Shown piece by piece: positions 9,032-18,465 of a stretch of DNA of 64,000 nt; the first letter of the stretch is position 1, and the number at the start of each line of letters is the position of its first letter. The DNA is from Paraburkholderia sp. BL21I4N1 (lineage in GTDB: Bacteria; Pseudomonadota; Gammaproteobacteria; Burkholderiales; Burkholderiaceae), in contig NZ_PVEN01000003.1 in the NCBI RefSeq assembly GCF_002973525.1, forward strand, positions 186,001 through 250,000. The letters are read 5' to 3'. The notes beneath the pieces are model-generated. The model had not been told where the DNA came from, ran no database searches, and worked only from the letters and a program-made list of their open reading frames with translations. A program made the translations under genes and the position numbers.

Positions 9032-10696
9032 ATGGCAAAAGAGAAGGGCGACAAGAAACACGCGGATATGGCGCAACCGGGTCTGTCCGCGCTCAGCCCG
9101 TTCGAACTGAAGGACGAACTGATCAAGGCGGCCGGCGGCGGCGCCGTGGAGCGTGCCGCGAACGCCGCGATGCTCAACGCCGGTCGTGGCAATCCGAATT
9201 TTCTGGCGACGATTCCGCGTCACGGCTTCTGGCAACTCGGCCTGTTTGCGATGCGCGAATCGGAGCGCTCGTTCGCGTACATGCCGGAAGGCGTGGGCGG
9301 TTTTCCGCGACGCGACGGTCTCGAAGAACGCTTCGATCTGTTCCTGCGCGAGAACAAAGGCGTAGCGGGCATCGACTTTTTGCGCGGCGCGGTGTCGTAC
9401 GTGCGCGATCAGCTGGGCTATTCGGCCGGCGACTTCCTGTATGAAATGTGCGAGGGCATTCTCGCGTCGAACTATCCGGTGCCCGACCGCATGCTCAAGA
9501 TGTCCGAGCTGATCGTCGGTCAGTATCTGCGCCGCGAGATGATCGGCAACCATCCGTTCGTCGGCGAATTCGACGTGTTCGCGGTGGAAGGCGGCACGGC
9601 GGCAATGACGTACATCTTCAACACGATGCGCGAGAATCACCTGATCAAGGAAGGCGACACCATCGCGCTCGGTATGCCGATCTTCACGCCGTACATCGAG
9701 ATTCCGCGTTTGAACGACTACAAGCTGAACGTCGTCAATCTCGAAGCGGACGTGGAGAGCGGCTGGCAGTATTCGAAGAAGGAACTCGACAAACTGCGCG
9801 ACCCGAAGGTGAAGGCGTTCTTCCTCGTGAACCCGAGCAATCCGCCTTCGGTGAAGATCAACGACGAGAGCCTTCAGTACATTGCCGACATCGTCAAGGA
9901 ACGGCCCGATCTGATTCTGCTGACCGACGACGTGTACGGCACGTTCGCCGACGACTTCGTGTCGCTGTTCGCGCTCGCGCCGAAGAACACGATCCTGGTC
10001 TACTCGTACTCGAAGTATTTCGGCGCGACCGGCTGGCGTCTGGGCACGATCGCGACGCATCGCGACAACGTGCTCGACCGTCTGATCGCCGAGTTGCCGA
10101 AAGACGCGAAGAAGCAGTTGCACGAGCGTTACGAGTCGATCACGACCGAACCGGACAAGCTCAAGTTCATCGACCGCCTGGTCGCCGACAGCCGCACCGT
10201 CGCGCTGAATCACACGGCGGGTCTGTCGACGCCGCAGCAGGTACAGATGGTGTTGTTCTCGCTGTTCTCGCTGATGGACACGCCGGACGCGTACAAGAAC
10301 GCGTTGAAGCGCCTGATCCGCAAGCGCAAGCAGGCGCTCTACGAAGAAGTGGGCATTTCGTTCGAGGACGACGATCCGAATCAGGTCGACTACTACACGA
10401 TTCTCGACATCGAGTTCCTCGGCGAGAAGATGTTCGGGCGTGAGTTCGTCGACTGGTTGCTGAAGAACACCGAGCCTTCCGAGCTGCTGTTCCGTCTCGC
10501 CCGTGAAGCGCGGGTCGTGCTGCTGCCGGGTCGCGGGTTCGGTACGCAGCATCCTTCGGGGCGCGTGTCGCTCGCCAATCTGAACGAGTCGGACTATCGG
10601 CAGATCGGCCGTGCGTTGCGCAAACTGATCGAAGAGTACATCGAACGTTTCAATGCGGCGACCGGCAAAAAGCTCGATAAAACGAAGGTGAAATAA
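9032..10696 (+). CDS. aspD: Aspartate 4-decarboxylase (bifunctional aspartate transaminase)
   Basis: A 554-residue PLP enzyme of the fold-type I aminotransferase group, longer than ordinary aspartate transaminases and matching AspD/AsdA. The PLP lysine is K328 in YSYSKYFGATGWRLG. LVNPSNPPS and LTDDVYGTF are the usual PLP-contact motifs, and the carboxylate-binding Arg lies in HPSGRVSLANL near residue 512. It converts L-aspartate to L-alanine and CO2 in the cytosol, consuming a proton. With AspT exchange this forms a decarboxylative energy and pH-homeostasis cycle. A good GGAG Shine-Dalgarno precedes the ATG. The gene ends the operon, followed by a terminator at 10816. Confidence 0.94.
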   Translation: MAKEKGDKKHADMAQPGLSALSPFELKDELIKAAGGGAVERAANAAMLNAGRGNPNFLATIPRHGFWQLGLFAMRESERSFAYMPEGVGGFPRRDGLEERFDLFLRENKGVAGIDFLRGAVSYVRDQLGYSAGDFLYEMCEGILASNYPVPDRMLKMSELIVGQYLRREMIGNHPFVGEFDVFAVEGGTAAMTYIFNTMRENHLIKEGDTIALGMPIFTPYIEIPRLNDYKLNVVNLEADVESGWQYSKKELDKLRDPKVKAFFLVNPSNPPSVKINDESLQYIADIVKERPDLILLTDDVYGTFADDFVSLFALAPKNTILVYSYSKYFGATGWRLGTIATHRDNVLDRLIAELPKDAKKQLHERYESITTEPDKLKFIDRLVADSRTVALNHTAGLSTPQQVQMVLFSLFSLMDTPDAYKNALKRLIRKRKQALYEEVGISFEDDDPNQVDYYTILDIEFLGEKMFGREFVDWLLKNTEPSELLFRLAREARVVLLPGRGFGTQHPSGRVSLANLNESDYRQIGRALRKLIEEYIERFNAATGKKLDKTKVK

Positions 10697-10815
10697 CACG
10701 CGCCGGCACGTTGTTAACGCAGTAGCAGAAGTGCGCGCGTTGAATGCATTTAATGCCTTAAAACAGGGCTAAATGGCTTGCGCAATCGCGCGGATCAGTG
10801 AATGATCGGATGAAC

Positions 10816-10852
10816 GGCCTCGCCAGCATGACTGTTGGCGAGGCCGATTTTT
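10816..10852 (+). terminator. Intrinsic terminator of the aspT-aspT-aspD operon
   Basis: A perfect 10-bp stem, GGCCTCGCCA (10816-10825) with TGGCGAGGCC (10836-10845), has a 10-nt loop and is followed by GATTTTT. It lies 120 bp after the decarboxylase stop. Confidence 0.88.
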
Positions 10853-10882
10853 CCTTAGCGTTCTGACATTCACGTACCGATC

Positions 10883-12121
10883 ATGCCGACTTCATCCATC
10901 CCATCCGTCGCTTCCGCTGTGCCCTGTCCGGTTGTCGAATCGCTCGACGCCATCCTCCCCGAAGAACCGCTGCTCATGATGGGCGCCGGCCCCGTGCCGA
11001 TTCCCGCCGCTGTCGCCAAGGCCAACACGATCGTCATCAATCACCTGGGCGGCACGATGGTGAAAGTGATCGGCCAGGTGAAGACCATGGCGCGCTACGT
11101 ATTCCAGACGAATTCGAAATGGGTGTTGGGCGTGGCGGGACCGGGATCGGCCGCGATGGAAATGGCGATCTCCAACCTCGCGTGGGAAGGCACGCGCGTG
11201 TTGAGCATCAAGAACGGTTTCTTCAGCGAACGGATGGCGGAGATGGGCCGCCGCGTCGGGGCGCGCGTGAGTACGCTCGACGTGGACGATGGCGCGGTTG
11301 CGAGTCTCGACCAGGTGGCCGAAGCGATTCGCCGCGAGCGTCCGGAGATCGTGACGGTGGTGCAGGGCGAGACGTCCAATACGGTGTGGAATTACCACTT
11401 GAAGGACATCGCCGCATTGGCAAAAGCCGCGGGCGCGCTGGTGATCGTCGACGCGGTGTGTACGTTGAGCACCATGCCGCTGGAAATGGACGCGTGGGGT
11501 ATCGACGCGGTGATTACCGGCGGGCAGAAGGGCTTGTCGTCGATTCCGGGTGTCTCGCTGATCGCGTTTTCCGACGCGGCCTGGGCGCGTGTCAAAGGGC
11601 GCACGGCGCCGAACGCGCATTGGTGCCTGGATGCGTCGCTCGCGGAAAACTTCTGGCATAACGCGGGCTATCACTACACCGCGCCGGTGTCGGGCGTGCT
11701 GGCCTTGCACGAGGCGTTGCGGCTCGTGTGCGCGGAGACGCTGGAGAAGCGCTTCGCGCGGCATCTGAAATGTTCGCTGGCTTTGCAGGAAGGGATCGCC
11801 GCGCTGGGGCTGAATCTGTATGCGCCGTCGGCATGCCGGCTGAATTCGGTGGTCGGGATCGAGGTGCCGCAAGGCTTGAGTCCCGGCGACATTTGCGGTC
11901 ATATCTCGCGCCAGCATCAGGTCGAGATTTCCGGCTCGTTCGGTTTACCGATCGTGCGTATTGGGCAAATGGGCGAGCAATGCCGCGAACATAATCTGTT
12001 CAGAACGCTGCACGCACTGGGCCGCACGATGGTGGATCTCGGTGCGGCGGTGGATCTGCCGGCGGGTGTGGCGGCGTTGGAAAAATCGCTGTCGAGCGGT
12101 GCGCGCGTAGTGGCGAGGTAG
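10883..12121 (+). CDS. Class V aminotransferase (alanine/serine-glyoxylate aminotransferase family)
   Basis: A 412-residue PLP enzyme. The N-terminal GAGPVPIP, the glycine-rich GVAGPGSAAMEMAI cofactor loop, the PLP-ring Asp in LVIVDAVCTL and the Schiff-base lysine K216 in TGGQKGLSSIPG place it with alanine-glyoxylate, serine-glyoxylate and pyridoxamine-pyruvate aminotransferases. The exact donor and acceptor pair cannot be decided. It stands alone, 30 bp after the aspartate operon terminator, so it is probably transcribed from its own promoter. No clear Shine-Dalgarno precedes the ATG. The first ~30 residues are less typical of the family, so a later start is possible. Confidence 0.82.
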   Translation: MPTSSIPSVASAVPCPVVESLDAILPEEPLLMMGAGPVPIPAAVAKANTIVINHLGGTMVKVIGQVKTMARYVFQTNSKWVLGVAGPGSAAMEMAISNLAWEGTRVLSIKNGFFSERMAEMGRRVGARVSTLDVDDGAVASLDQVAEAIRRERPEIVTVVQGETSNTVWNYHLKDIAALAKAAGALVIVDAVCTLSTMPLEMDAWGIDAVITGGQKGLSSIPGVSLIAFSDAAWARVKGRTAPNAHWCLDASLAENFWHNAGYHYTAPVSGVLALHEALRLVCAETLEKRFARHLKCSLALQEGIAALGLNLYAPSACRLNSVVGIEVPQGLSPGDICGHISRQHQVEISGSFGLPIVRIGQMGEQCREHNLFRTLHALGRTMVDLGAAVDLPAGVAALEKSLSSGARVVAR

Positions 12122-12154
12122 GCTGGCGCCGGTGTGAAGGCGGCGCGCTTTGCG

Positions 12155-12183
12155 TATCCAGCGCAGGCATGCCGCGCTGGATA
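12155..12183. terminator. Hairpin between convergent genes
   Basis: A perfect 10-bp inverted repeat, TATCCAGCGC (12155-12164) and GCGCTGGATA (12174-12183), with a 9-nt loop, sits in the 75-bp gap between two convergent genes. It lacks a T run, so it may be a weak or Rho-assisted terminator or simply a stabilising hairpin. Confidence 0.45.
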
Positions 12184-12196
12184 GTGCGTTGAACGA

Positions 12197-13408
12197 TCAG
12201 GTCGTCGCGGGCGAAATCGGCGCCCGCGCGTGGCGCAGGTACAGCACCGTCGACAGCACCACGGCAGCGGCCGACGCCACGGCCGCAAAGAGAAACACGG
12301 AGGCGTAGCCGAACTCGCCGGCAATGTAGCCGGCCAGCGGCCCGGTGATGCCGAGCGAAAGATCGAGAAACACCGAATAGGCCGACAACGCCGCGCCACG
12401 ACTGGCCGGCGGCACGAGGCCGACCGCCTCGACGCCGAGCGCCGGGAACACCAGCGCAAAGCCGAAACCGGTCAACGCCGCGCCGGCGAGCGCGATATGC
12501 GGCTCGGGCGCGAGCCACAGCATCAACAGCCCGGCGCATTCGAACGAGAACGACACGATCGCGACGCGGAACCCGCCGTAGCTCTTGATCGTGTTGGCGA
12601 ACAACAGGCGCGCGCCGATGAACAGCGTGCCGAACACCGTCAGCGACAAGGCCGCATTCGGCCAATGCTTCGCGGCGTAAAACAGCGTGATGAAGGTGGC
12701 GATCGAGCCGAACCCGGCGGAGCCGAGCGCGAGGCCGATACCGTGCGGCAGCACGCGCGTGAGCACGCTGCCATACGACATCCGCTCGCCGTGGACGATC
12801 GGCACCGGTGCGATCGGCCGGGCCAGATAAAAGCCGAGCGCCGCGAGGAAGATCACCAGAATGCCGAGCGCCGCAAATCCCACCGTGTGCGCGATCGCCA
12901 CCCCGAGCGGCGCGCCGACGGCCAGCGCGCCGTAAGTGGCGATGCCGTTCCACGAGATCACCCGCGCGTTGTTGCTGGTGCCGACCCGGCCGATGCCCCA
13001 CAGAATCGCGCCGGTGCCGCACAGGCTTTCCCCGAAACCGAGCACCAGACGGCTGCACACCAGCAAGCCGAGGCTCAGCACGGGCCAGCGCCCGCACAGC
13101 ACGGCCAGCAGCAACAGAACCCCACTCGCGCCGCACCCCAGCAGCCCGATCGACACCGTGCGCTTCGGCCCCAGCGTATCCGCCGAACGGCCGGCCAGCG
13201 GCCGCGACGCGAGGGTGGCCAGGTATTGCACGCTGATTGCCGCGCCGGCCAGCACCGCGCTGTAGCCGAGGTCGTCGTGGACGTAGCCGGGCAGCACCGC
13301 GAGCGGAATGCCGATCGTCAGATAGCAAAGAAACGTGAAAAAAACGACCGGAATGATCTGTAAGGTCGTCGCAAATTCGCTGCGAGGTGACGCTGAGTCG
13401 GTGGACAT
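12197..13408 (-). CDS. MFS transporter, YhhS/YfcJ family
   Basis: A 403-residue, 12-TM major facilitator. The block [19 protein letters not shown] after TM2, the [19 protein letters not shown] segment and the [19 protein letters not shown] stretch are characteristic of the YhhS/YfcJ group of putative arabinose or drug efflux proteins. The substrate is not deducible. It converges with the class V aminotransferase gene and is divergent from the xanthine dehydrogenase operon, with which it shares a 389-bp upstream region. Confidence 0.86.
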   Translation of the reverse strand: MSTDSASPRSEFATTLQIIPVVFFTFLCYLTIGIPLAVLPGYVHDDLGYSAVLAGAAISVQYLATLASRPLAGRSADTLGPKRTVSIGLLGCGASGVLLLLAVLCGRWPVLSLGLLVCSRLVLGFGESLCGTGAILWGIGRVGTSNNARVISWNGIATYGALAVGAPLGVAIAHTVGFAALGILVIFLAALGFYLARPIAPVPIVHGERMSYGSVLTRVLPHGIGLALGSAGFGSIATFITLFYAAKHWPNAALSLTVFGTLFIGARLLFANTIKSYGGFRVAIVSFSFECAGLLMLWLAPEPHIALAGAALTGFGFALVFPALGVEAVGLVPPASRGAALSAYSVFLDLSLGITGPLAGYIAGEFGYASVFLFAAVASAAAVVLSTVLYLRHARAPISPATT

Positions 13409-13797
13409 GGGGAAAACGAGACTTGAAAACGGCGGGAAGCCGTGATTTTCCCATGGAACCGATTCTCTTGCAGGAGTTGCTTAATAAATTGACCCATTAA
13501 AAAACGGTGCCGGATGCCTATAGTGGTCCGCTTTTGCCCAAAAAGCGCGGGTTTTGGCCCTCGTTCCGGCGAGCTTGGTTTGTCTCGATATGTCTGTATT
13601 GGCTTTAAAAATAGTAAAACATAGCAAAATTGCCATATCAACATAAGCCGACCGACCCTCAAACCTATCTCGATATCGCCTCGCGGATATGTCCCGCATG
13701 CGATTCGAGCTATGGGTTGGTTTTATTGGGAATGATAGTTTTCGAACCATCACGCAGCACGTCCCCACGGACACAGAACATTCGAGAGTAAAGAGAC
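13409..13797. promoter_or_regulatory. Divergent promoter region of the MFS gene and the xdh operon
   Basis: 389 bp without a gene. The stretch 13590-13670 is strongly AT-rich in an otherwise GC-rich context and contains TTGGCT (13599-13604) with a 17-bp spacer to TAGCAA, a weak sigma-70-like candidate for xdhA. Two CTCGATAT elements, near 13585 and 13672, could be operator half-sites. Both readings are tentative. Confidence 0.4.
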
Positions 13798-15327
13798 ATG
13801 ACTGAGCCGATTCGCTTCTACCACCGCAACGCGATCCGCGAGATCAAGGACGCGCCCGTCACCCGCACCGTCCTGCAGTATCTGCGCGAAGACGTGCATT
13901 GCACCGGCACCAAGGAAGGTTGCGCAGAAGGCGACTGCGGCGCGTGCACGGTCGTGCTCGGCGAGCCCAACGCGGCGGGCGGCGTCGACTTCAAGACGGT
14001 CAATGCCTGCATCCAGTTCGTGCCGACGCTCGACGGCAAGGCGCTCTTCACCGTCGAGGATTTGCGCCAGCCGGACGGCTCGCTGCACCCGGTGCAGGAA
14101 GCGATGGTCGAATGCCACGGCTCGCAGTGCGGTTTCTGCACGCCGGGTTTCGTCATGTCGATGTGGTCGCTGTACGAAAAGCACGGCCACGAACATAGCT
14201 GCGCGAACAAGACGGTGCCGTCGCGCGACACGATCAGCAATGCGCTGACCGGCAACCTGTGCCGCTGCACGGGCTATCGTCCAATCGTCGACGCCGCCGT
14301 GCGCATGTTCGAAGCGCCGCCGCCGAAAGCGCCGGTCAACGTCGAAGCGCTCGCCGCCACGCTCGCCAAACTGCAGCGCACGGACACGTTCCACTACCAG
14401 CACGCCGGCCAGCAGTTCGACGCGCCGCGCACGGTCGCCGCGCTCGCCAGGATCAAGGAAGCCGAGCCGGCCACGCGGATTCTCGCCGGCAGCACGGATA
14501 TCGGCCTGTGGGTCACCAAGATGATGCGTGAGCTCGGCAACATCGTTTATATCGGGCAGATCGCCGAATTCCAGAAGCTCGAAACCAACGACGACTGGAT
14601 CGAAATCGGCGCGGGCGTGAGCGTCGAAAAGGCCTACACGGAAATCATCAAGCAGTATCCGGAGCTGTTCGAAATGCAGCAGCGCTTCGCGTCGCTGCCG
14701 ATTCGTAACGCCGGCACGCTCGGCGGCAATATCGCCAACGGTTCGCCGATCGGCGATTCGATGCCCGGCCTGATCGCGCTCGGCGCGCATGTGATCGTGC
14801 GCGGCGGCGAGATTGAACGTGAAATGCCGCTGGAAGATCTGTACCTCGCGTATCAGAAGAAGGACATGGCCGAACACGAGTTCGTGGTCGGGCTGAAGGT
14901 GCCGACGCGCACCGGCGTGCGCAAGAACTTCCAGTTCCGCACCTACAAACTGTCGAAGCGTTTCGACTCGGACATCTCGGCTGTGTGCGCGGCGTTCTCG
15001 TTCATCGCCGACGGCGATGTGATCCGCGAACCGCGCATCGCGTTCGGCGGCATGGCCGCCACCTCCAAGCGCGCGACGCACGCCGAAGCCGTGTTGCGCG
15101 ATGCCGACTGGCACGAAGCCACCGCGCAGGCCGCGATGATCGCGCTCGGCAACGACTACGCGCCGCTGTCCGACATGCGCGCTACCAGCAATTACCGGCT
15201 CGAAGCCGCGAAAAACACGCTGTACCGTTTCTGGCTCGAAACGCGTCCGAACAATCCGCTGCCAAAGAGCGCGCTCGACGTCCGCGCGGTGGCCGCGGCG
15301 TGCGCCCCAGCCGGCGCGAATGTCTGA
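13798..15327 (+). CDS. xdhA: Xanthine dehydrogenase small subunit (2Fe-2S/FAD)
   Basis: A 509-residue subunit with the full domain order. The N-terminal plant-type [2Fe-2S] domain has the cysteines of CTGTKEGCAEGDCGACT. The second [2Fe-2S] helical domain has CHGSQCGFCTPGFVMS and GNLCRCTGYRPI. The FAD-binding domain carries RILAGSTDIGLWV and LPIRNAGTLGGNIANGSPIGD. It transfers electrons from the molybdenum centre to NAD+. The ATG at 13798 follows an AAAGAGA-type ribosome site. xdhB follows after 57 bp, so the two are in one operon for oxidation of hypoxanthine and xanthine to urate. Confidence 0.95.
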   Translation: MTEPIRFYHRNAIREIKDAPVTRTVLQYLREDVHCTGTKEGCAEGDCGACTVVLGEPNAAGGVDFKTVNACIQFVPTLDGKALFTVEDLRQPDGSLHPVQEAMVECHGSQCGFCTPGFVMSMWSLYEKHGHEHSCANKTVPSRDTISNALTGNLCRCTGYRPIVDAAVRMFEAPPPKAPVNVEALAATLAKLQRTDTFHYQHAGQQFDAPRTVAALARIKEAEPATRILAGSTDIGLWVTKMMRELGNIVYIGQIAEFQKLETNDDWIEIGAGVSVEKAYTEIIKQYPELFEMQQRFASLPIRNAGTLGGNIANGSPIGDSMPGLIALGAHVIVRGGEIEREMPLEDLYLAYQKKDMAEHEFVVGLKVPTRTGVRKNFQFRTYKLSKRFDSDISAVCAAFSFIADGDVIREPRIAFGGMAATSKRATHAEAVLRDADWHEATAQAAMIALGNDYAPLSDMRATSNYRLEAAKNTLYRFWLETRPNNPLPKSALDVRAVAAACAPAGANV

Positions 15328-15384
15328 GACGCGGTCAGTACGCGGCAAGTATAAGAAGCAAGAGAAGCACACGGAGAACACACA

Positions 15385-17751
15385 ATGAATCAGCAAGCCG
15401 AACCGTTCCTGAAAGACCTCAAGGAGCTCGACGACTTCACCCAGGTGCATATTTCGCGGCCGCATGAGTCCGCGCATCTGCACGTGAGCGGCCGCGCGAC
15501 CTACACCGACGACATTCCGACGCTCGCCGGCACGCTGCACGCCGCGCTCGGCCTGTCGCCGAAAGCGCACGCGAAGATCGTCTCGATGTCGCTCGACAAA
15601 GTACGCGCCACGCCGGGCGTGGTCGCTATCTTCACCGCCGAGGATTTCCCCGGCGTCAACGACGTCGGTCCGATCATCCACGGCGACGATCCGATTCTCG
15701 CCGACGGTCTCGTGCAATACGTCGGCCAGCCGATGTTCATCGTGGTCGCGACCTCGCATGACGTCGCACGGCTCGCCGCGCGCCGCGCCGAAGTCGTCTA
15801 CGAAGAACTGCCGGCGGTTCTGACCGCGCAACAGGCGCGCGCCGCGAATCAGCACGTATTGCCGCCGATGAAACTCGCGCGCGGCGAAGCCGATACGAAG
15901 ATCGCCCGCGCCGCGCGTCGCGAAGCCGGCGAGATGCTGCTCGGCGGCCAGGAACAGTTCTATCTGGAAGGCCAGATTTCGTACGCGGTGCCGAAGGACG
16001 ACGACGGCATGCACGTCTACTGTTCGACGCAGCACCCGACCGAAATGCAGCACATGGTTGCGCATGCGTTGGGCGTGGCGTCGCACAACGTGCTGATCGA
16101 ATGCCGCCGGATGGGCGGCGGCTTCGGCGGCAAGGAATCGCAATCGGGTCTGTTCGCGTGCTGCGCGGCTTTGGCTGCATGGAAGCTGCTGTGCCCGGTG
16201 AAGCTGCGTCCGGACCGCGACGACGACATGATGGTCACCGGCAAGCGCCACGATTTCCACTACACGTATGAAGTCGGTTACGACGAGCAAGGCGTGATCG
16301 ACGGCGTGACGGTCGACATGACCTCGCGCTGCGGTTTCTCCGCCGACCTGTCCGGTCCGGTGATGACGCGTGCGCTGTGCCACTTCGACAACGCGTACTG
16401 GCTCTCGGACGTGACGATCGACGGTTTCTGCGGCAAGACCAACACGCAGTCGAACACGGCGTTCCGTGGCTTCGGCGGTCCGCAGGGCGCGTTCGCGATC
16501 GAATACATCATGGACAACGTCGCGCGGTCGGTCGGCCAGGATTCGCTCGATGTACGTCGCCGCAATCTGTACGGCAAGACCGAGCGCAATCAGACGCCGT
16601 ATGGGCAAGTGGTTGAAGACAACGTGATTCACGAGTTGATCGACGAACTCGAAGCGACCAGCGAATACCGCGCACGTCGCGCGTCGATCAATGAATTCAA
16701 CGCGAACAACGAAGTGCTGAAGAAGGGCATGGCGCTGACGCCGGTCAAGTTCGGCATTGCGTTCAACGTGACCCACTTCAACCAGGCCGGCGCGCTGGTG
16801 CACATCTACACCGACGGTTCGGTGCTGGTGAACCACGGCGGCACCGAAATGGGTCAGGGCTTGAATACGAAGGTCGCGCAGGTCGTCGCGCATGAACTGG
16901 GGATCGGCTTCAACCGCATTCGCGTGACCGCGACCGATACCAGCAAGATCGCCAATACGTCGGCGACGGCGGCATCGACCGGTTCGGACCTGAACGGCAA
17001 GGCCGCGCAGGATGCCGCGCGTCAGTTGCGCGAACGTTTGTCGGCGTTCGCCGCCGAGCGTTTCGGCGCGGGTCAGGTGAGCGCGTCGGAAGTGCGTTTC
17101 CTGCACGATCGCGTGGTGGTCGGCGAGATGATCGTGCCGTTCGAGGAAGTGATCGCGAAGGCGTACGTGGCGCGTATTCAGCTCTGGTCGGATGGCTTCT
17201 ACGCGACGCCGAAGCTCTACTGGGATCAGTCGAAGCTGCAGGGCCGGCCGTTCTATTACTACTCGTACGGCGCGGCCGTGTCGGAAGTGGTGATCGACAC
17301 GCTGACCGGCGAAATGCGCGTGCTGCGCGCGGATGCCTTGCATGACGTGGGCGCGTCGCTGAATCCGGCGCTCGACGTCGGCCAGGTGGAAGGCGCCTTC
17401 ATTCAAGGCATGGGCTGGCTCACGACCGAAGAACTGTGGTGGAACGCGGGCGGCAAGCTGATGACGCACGCGCCGTCCACCTACAAGATTCCGACCGTCA
17501 ACGACACGCCGCCGGACTTCCGCGTGCGCCTGTTCAAGAACCGCAATGCGGAGGACAGCATTCACCGTTCGAAGGCGACCGGCGAGCCGCCGCTGCTGCT
17601 GCCGTTCTCGGTGTTCTTCGCGGTGCGCGACGCGGTGTCGGCAGTGGGCGACCACAAGGTCAACCCGCCGCTGAACGCCCCGGCCACCAGCGAGGAAATC
17701 CTCAAGGCGGTCGGCGCGGTGCGCGCGGCGACTGCCGCCGCGCGGCAATAA
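15385..17751 (+). CDS. xdhB: Xanthine dehydrogenase large, molybdenum-binding subunit
   Basis: A 788-residue molybdopterin subunit. Molybdenum-site segments GGGFGGKESQSG and TAFRGFGGPQGAFAIE are present, and the catalytic base is the Glu of ATGEPPLLLPF (E734). These match XDH rather than aldehyde or CO dehydrogenases. It hydroxylates hypoxanthine and xanthine and passes electrons to XdhA. A GGAG ribosome site precedes the ATG. An accessory xdhC follows after 51 bp. The antisense frames over this gene are high-GC shadows. Confidence 0.95.
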   Translation: MNQQAEPFLKDLKELDDFTQVHISRPHESAHLHVSGRATYTDDIPTLAGTLHAALGLSPKAHAKIVSMSLDKVRATPGVVAIFTAEDFPGVNDVGPIIHGDDPILADGLVQYVGQPMFIVVATSHDVARLAARRAEVVYEELPAVLTAQQARAANQHVLPPMKLARGEADTKIARAARREAGEMLLGGQEQFYLEGQISYAVPKDDDGMHVYCSTQHPTEMQHMVAHALGVASHNVLIECRRMGGGFGGKESQSGLFACCAALAAWKLLCPVKLRPDRDDDMMVTGKRHDFHYTYEVGYDEQGVIDGVTVDMTSRCGFSADLSGPVMTRALCHFDNAYWLSDVTIDGFCGKTNTQSNTAFRGFGGPQGAFAIEYIMDNVARSVGQDSLDVRRRNLYGKTERNQTPYGQVVEDNVIHELIDELEATSEYRARRASINEFNANNEVLKKGMALTPVKFGIAFNVTHFNQAGALVHIYTDGSVLVNHGGTEMGQGLNTKVAQVVAHELGIGFNRIRVTATDTSKIANTSATAASTGSDLNGKAAQDAARQLRERLSAFAAERFGAGQVSASEVRFLHDRVVVGEMIVPFEEVIAKAYVARIQLWSDGFYATPKLYWDQSKLQGRPFYYYSYGAAVSEVVIDTLTGEMRVLRADALHDVGASLNPALDVGQVEGAFIQGMGWLTTEELWWNAGGKLMTHAPSTYKIPTVNDTPPDFRVRLFKNRNAEDSIHRSKATGEPPLLLPFSVFFAVRDAVSAVGDHKVNPPLNAPATSEEILKAVGAVRAATAAARQ

Positions 17752-17802
17752 AGGTCACGGACTGGTTGACGCGTGAATCACTCACTCACTGGAAAGATCG
17801 CC

Positions 17803-18369
17803 ATGAACGCTTTTTCTTCCGTTCAGATCGGGCGGCGCAGCACGGTTGAAGCGCCGCGTCCGGCGCCGATGCACATCGTGCTGTTCGGCGCGGGACACGT
17901 CGGGCATGCGCTCGTCGAGTTGCTCGGCAGCTTGCCGTGCGTGGTCCAGTGGGTCGACGAACGCGACGAGCTGTTCCCGGACGAAACGCCCGCCAATGTG
18001 CAGGTCGAAGCGACCGACACGCCGGACGCGATCGTCGACACGGCGCCGCCCGGTGCGTATTTTCTGGTGATGACGCATAACCACGCGCTCGATTTCTCGC
18101 TGGCCGCGCGCATCATGCGGCGGCGCGATTTCACGTACTTCGGCATGATCGGTTCGAAGACCAAGCGCGTGAAGTTCGAGCGCAGATTGATCGATCGGGG
18201 CGTGGATCTGGACCGGCTGGTCGAGATGACCTGTCCGATCGGCGTGGCGGGTATCGTCGACAAGGCGCCTGCGGCGATTGCCGTGGCGGTGTGTGCGGAG
18301 TTGCTGCAGATCCGTTCGCGGCAGGCTGCGGCCCAGGCCACGATGCAGAAGCTTTGCGCCAGCGTGTGA
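17803..18369 (+). CDS. xdhC: XdhC-type molybdenum cofactor chaperone, C-terminal domain only
   Basis: A 188-residue protein that aligns only with the C-terminal Rossmann-like domain of XdhC: IVLFGAGHVGHALVELLG, FLVMTHNHALDF, YFGMIGSKTKRVKF and MTCPIGVAGIVDKAP. Normal XdhC is about 300-350 residues and begins with an XdhC/CoxI domain carrying a conserved Cys-Cys-Gly-Gly motif. That whole domain is absent here. XdhC binds sulfurated molybdenum cofactor and inserts it into XdhB. The start at 17803 follows GGAAAG; an in-frame GTG at 17773 adds only 10 residues. Only 51 bp separate it from xdhB, so no remnant of the missing domain lies between. The terminator at 18432 ends the operon. Confidence 0.85.
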   Translation: MNAFSSVQIGRRSTVEAPRPAPMHIVLFGAGHVGHALVELLGSLPCVVQWVDERDELFPDETPANVQVEATDTPDAIVDTAPPGAYFLVMTHNHALDFSLAARIMRRRDFTYFGMIGSKTKRVKFERRLIDRGVDLDRLVEMTCPIGVAGIVDKAPAAIAVAVCAELLQIRSRQAAAQATMQKLCASV

Positions 18370-18431
18370 GTGGTTAGTCGACAACTGAGTGGGCGACCGA
18401 GGCGCAGCGGCAAGCGCCCGCCTCCCTCGAC

Positions 18432-18465
18432 AACGTCAGCCCTTCGCGGCTGACGTTTCTTTTTT
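18432..18465 (+). terminator. Intrinsic terminator of the xdh operon, overlapping the LysR 3' end
   Basis: A 10-bp stem, AACGTCAGCC (18432-18441) with GGCTGACGTT (18448-18457), has a 6-nt CTTCGC loop and a run of T to 18465. The stop codon of the convergent LysR gene (18436-18438) lies inside the left arm, so the terminator overlaps coding sequence. Confidence 0.85.

Noticed and set aside
13750..17748. Very long minus-strand open frame (over 1300 codons) opposite xdhA-xdhB
   Set aside because: It is the mirror of strongly coding high-GC DNA: Arg/His/Ala-rich translation, no domain, and the sense strand encodes complete XdhA and XdhB.
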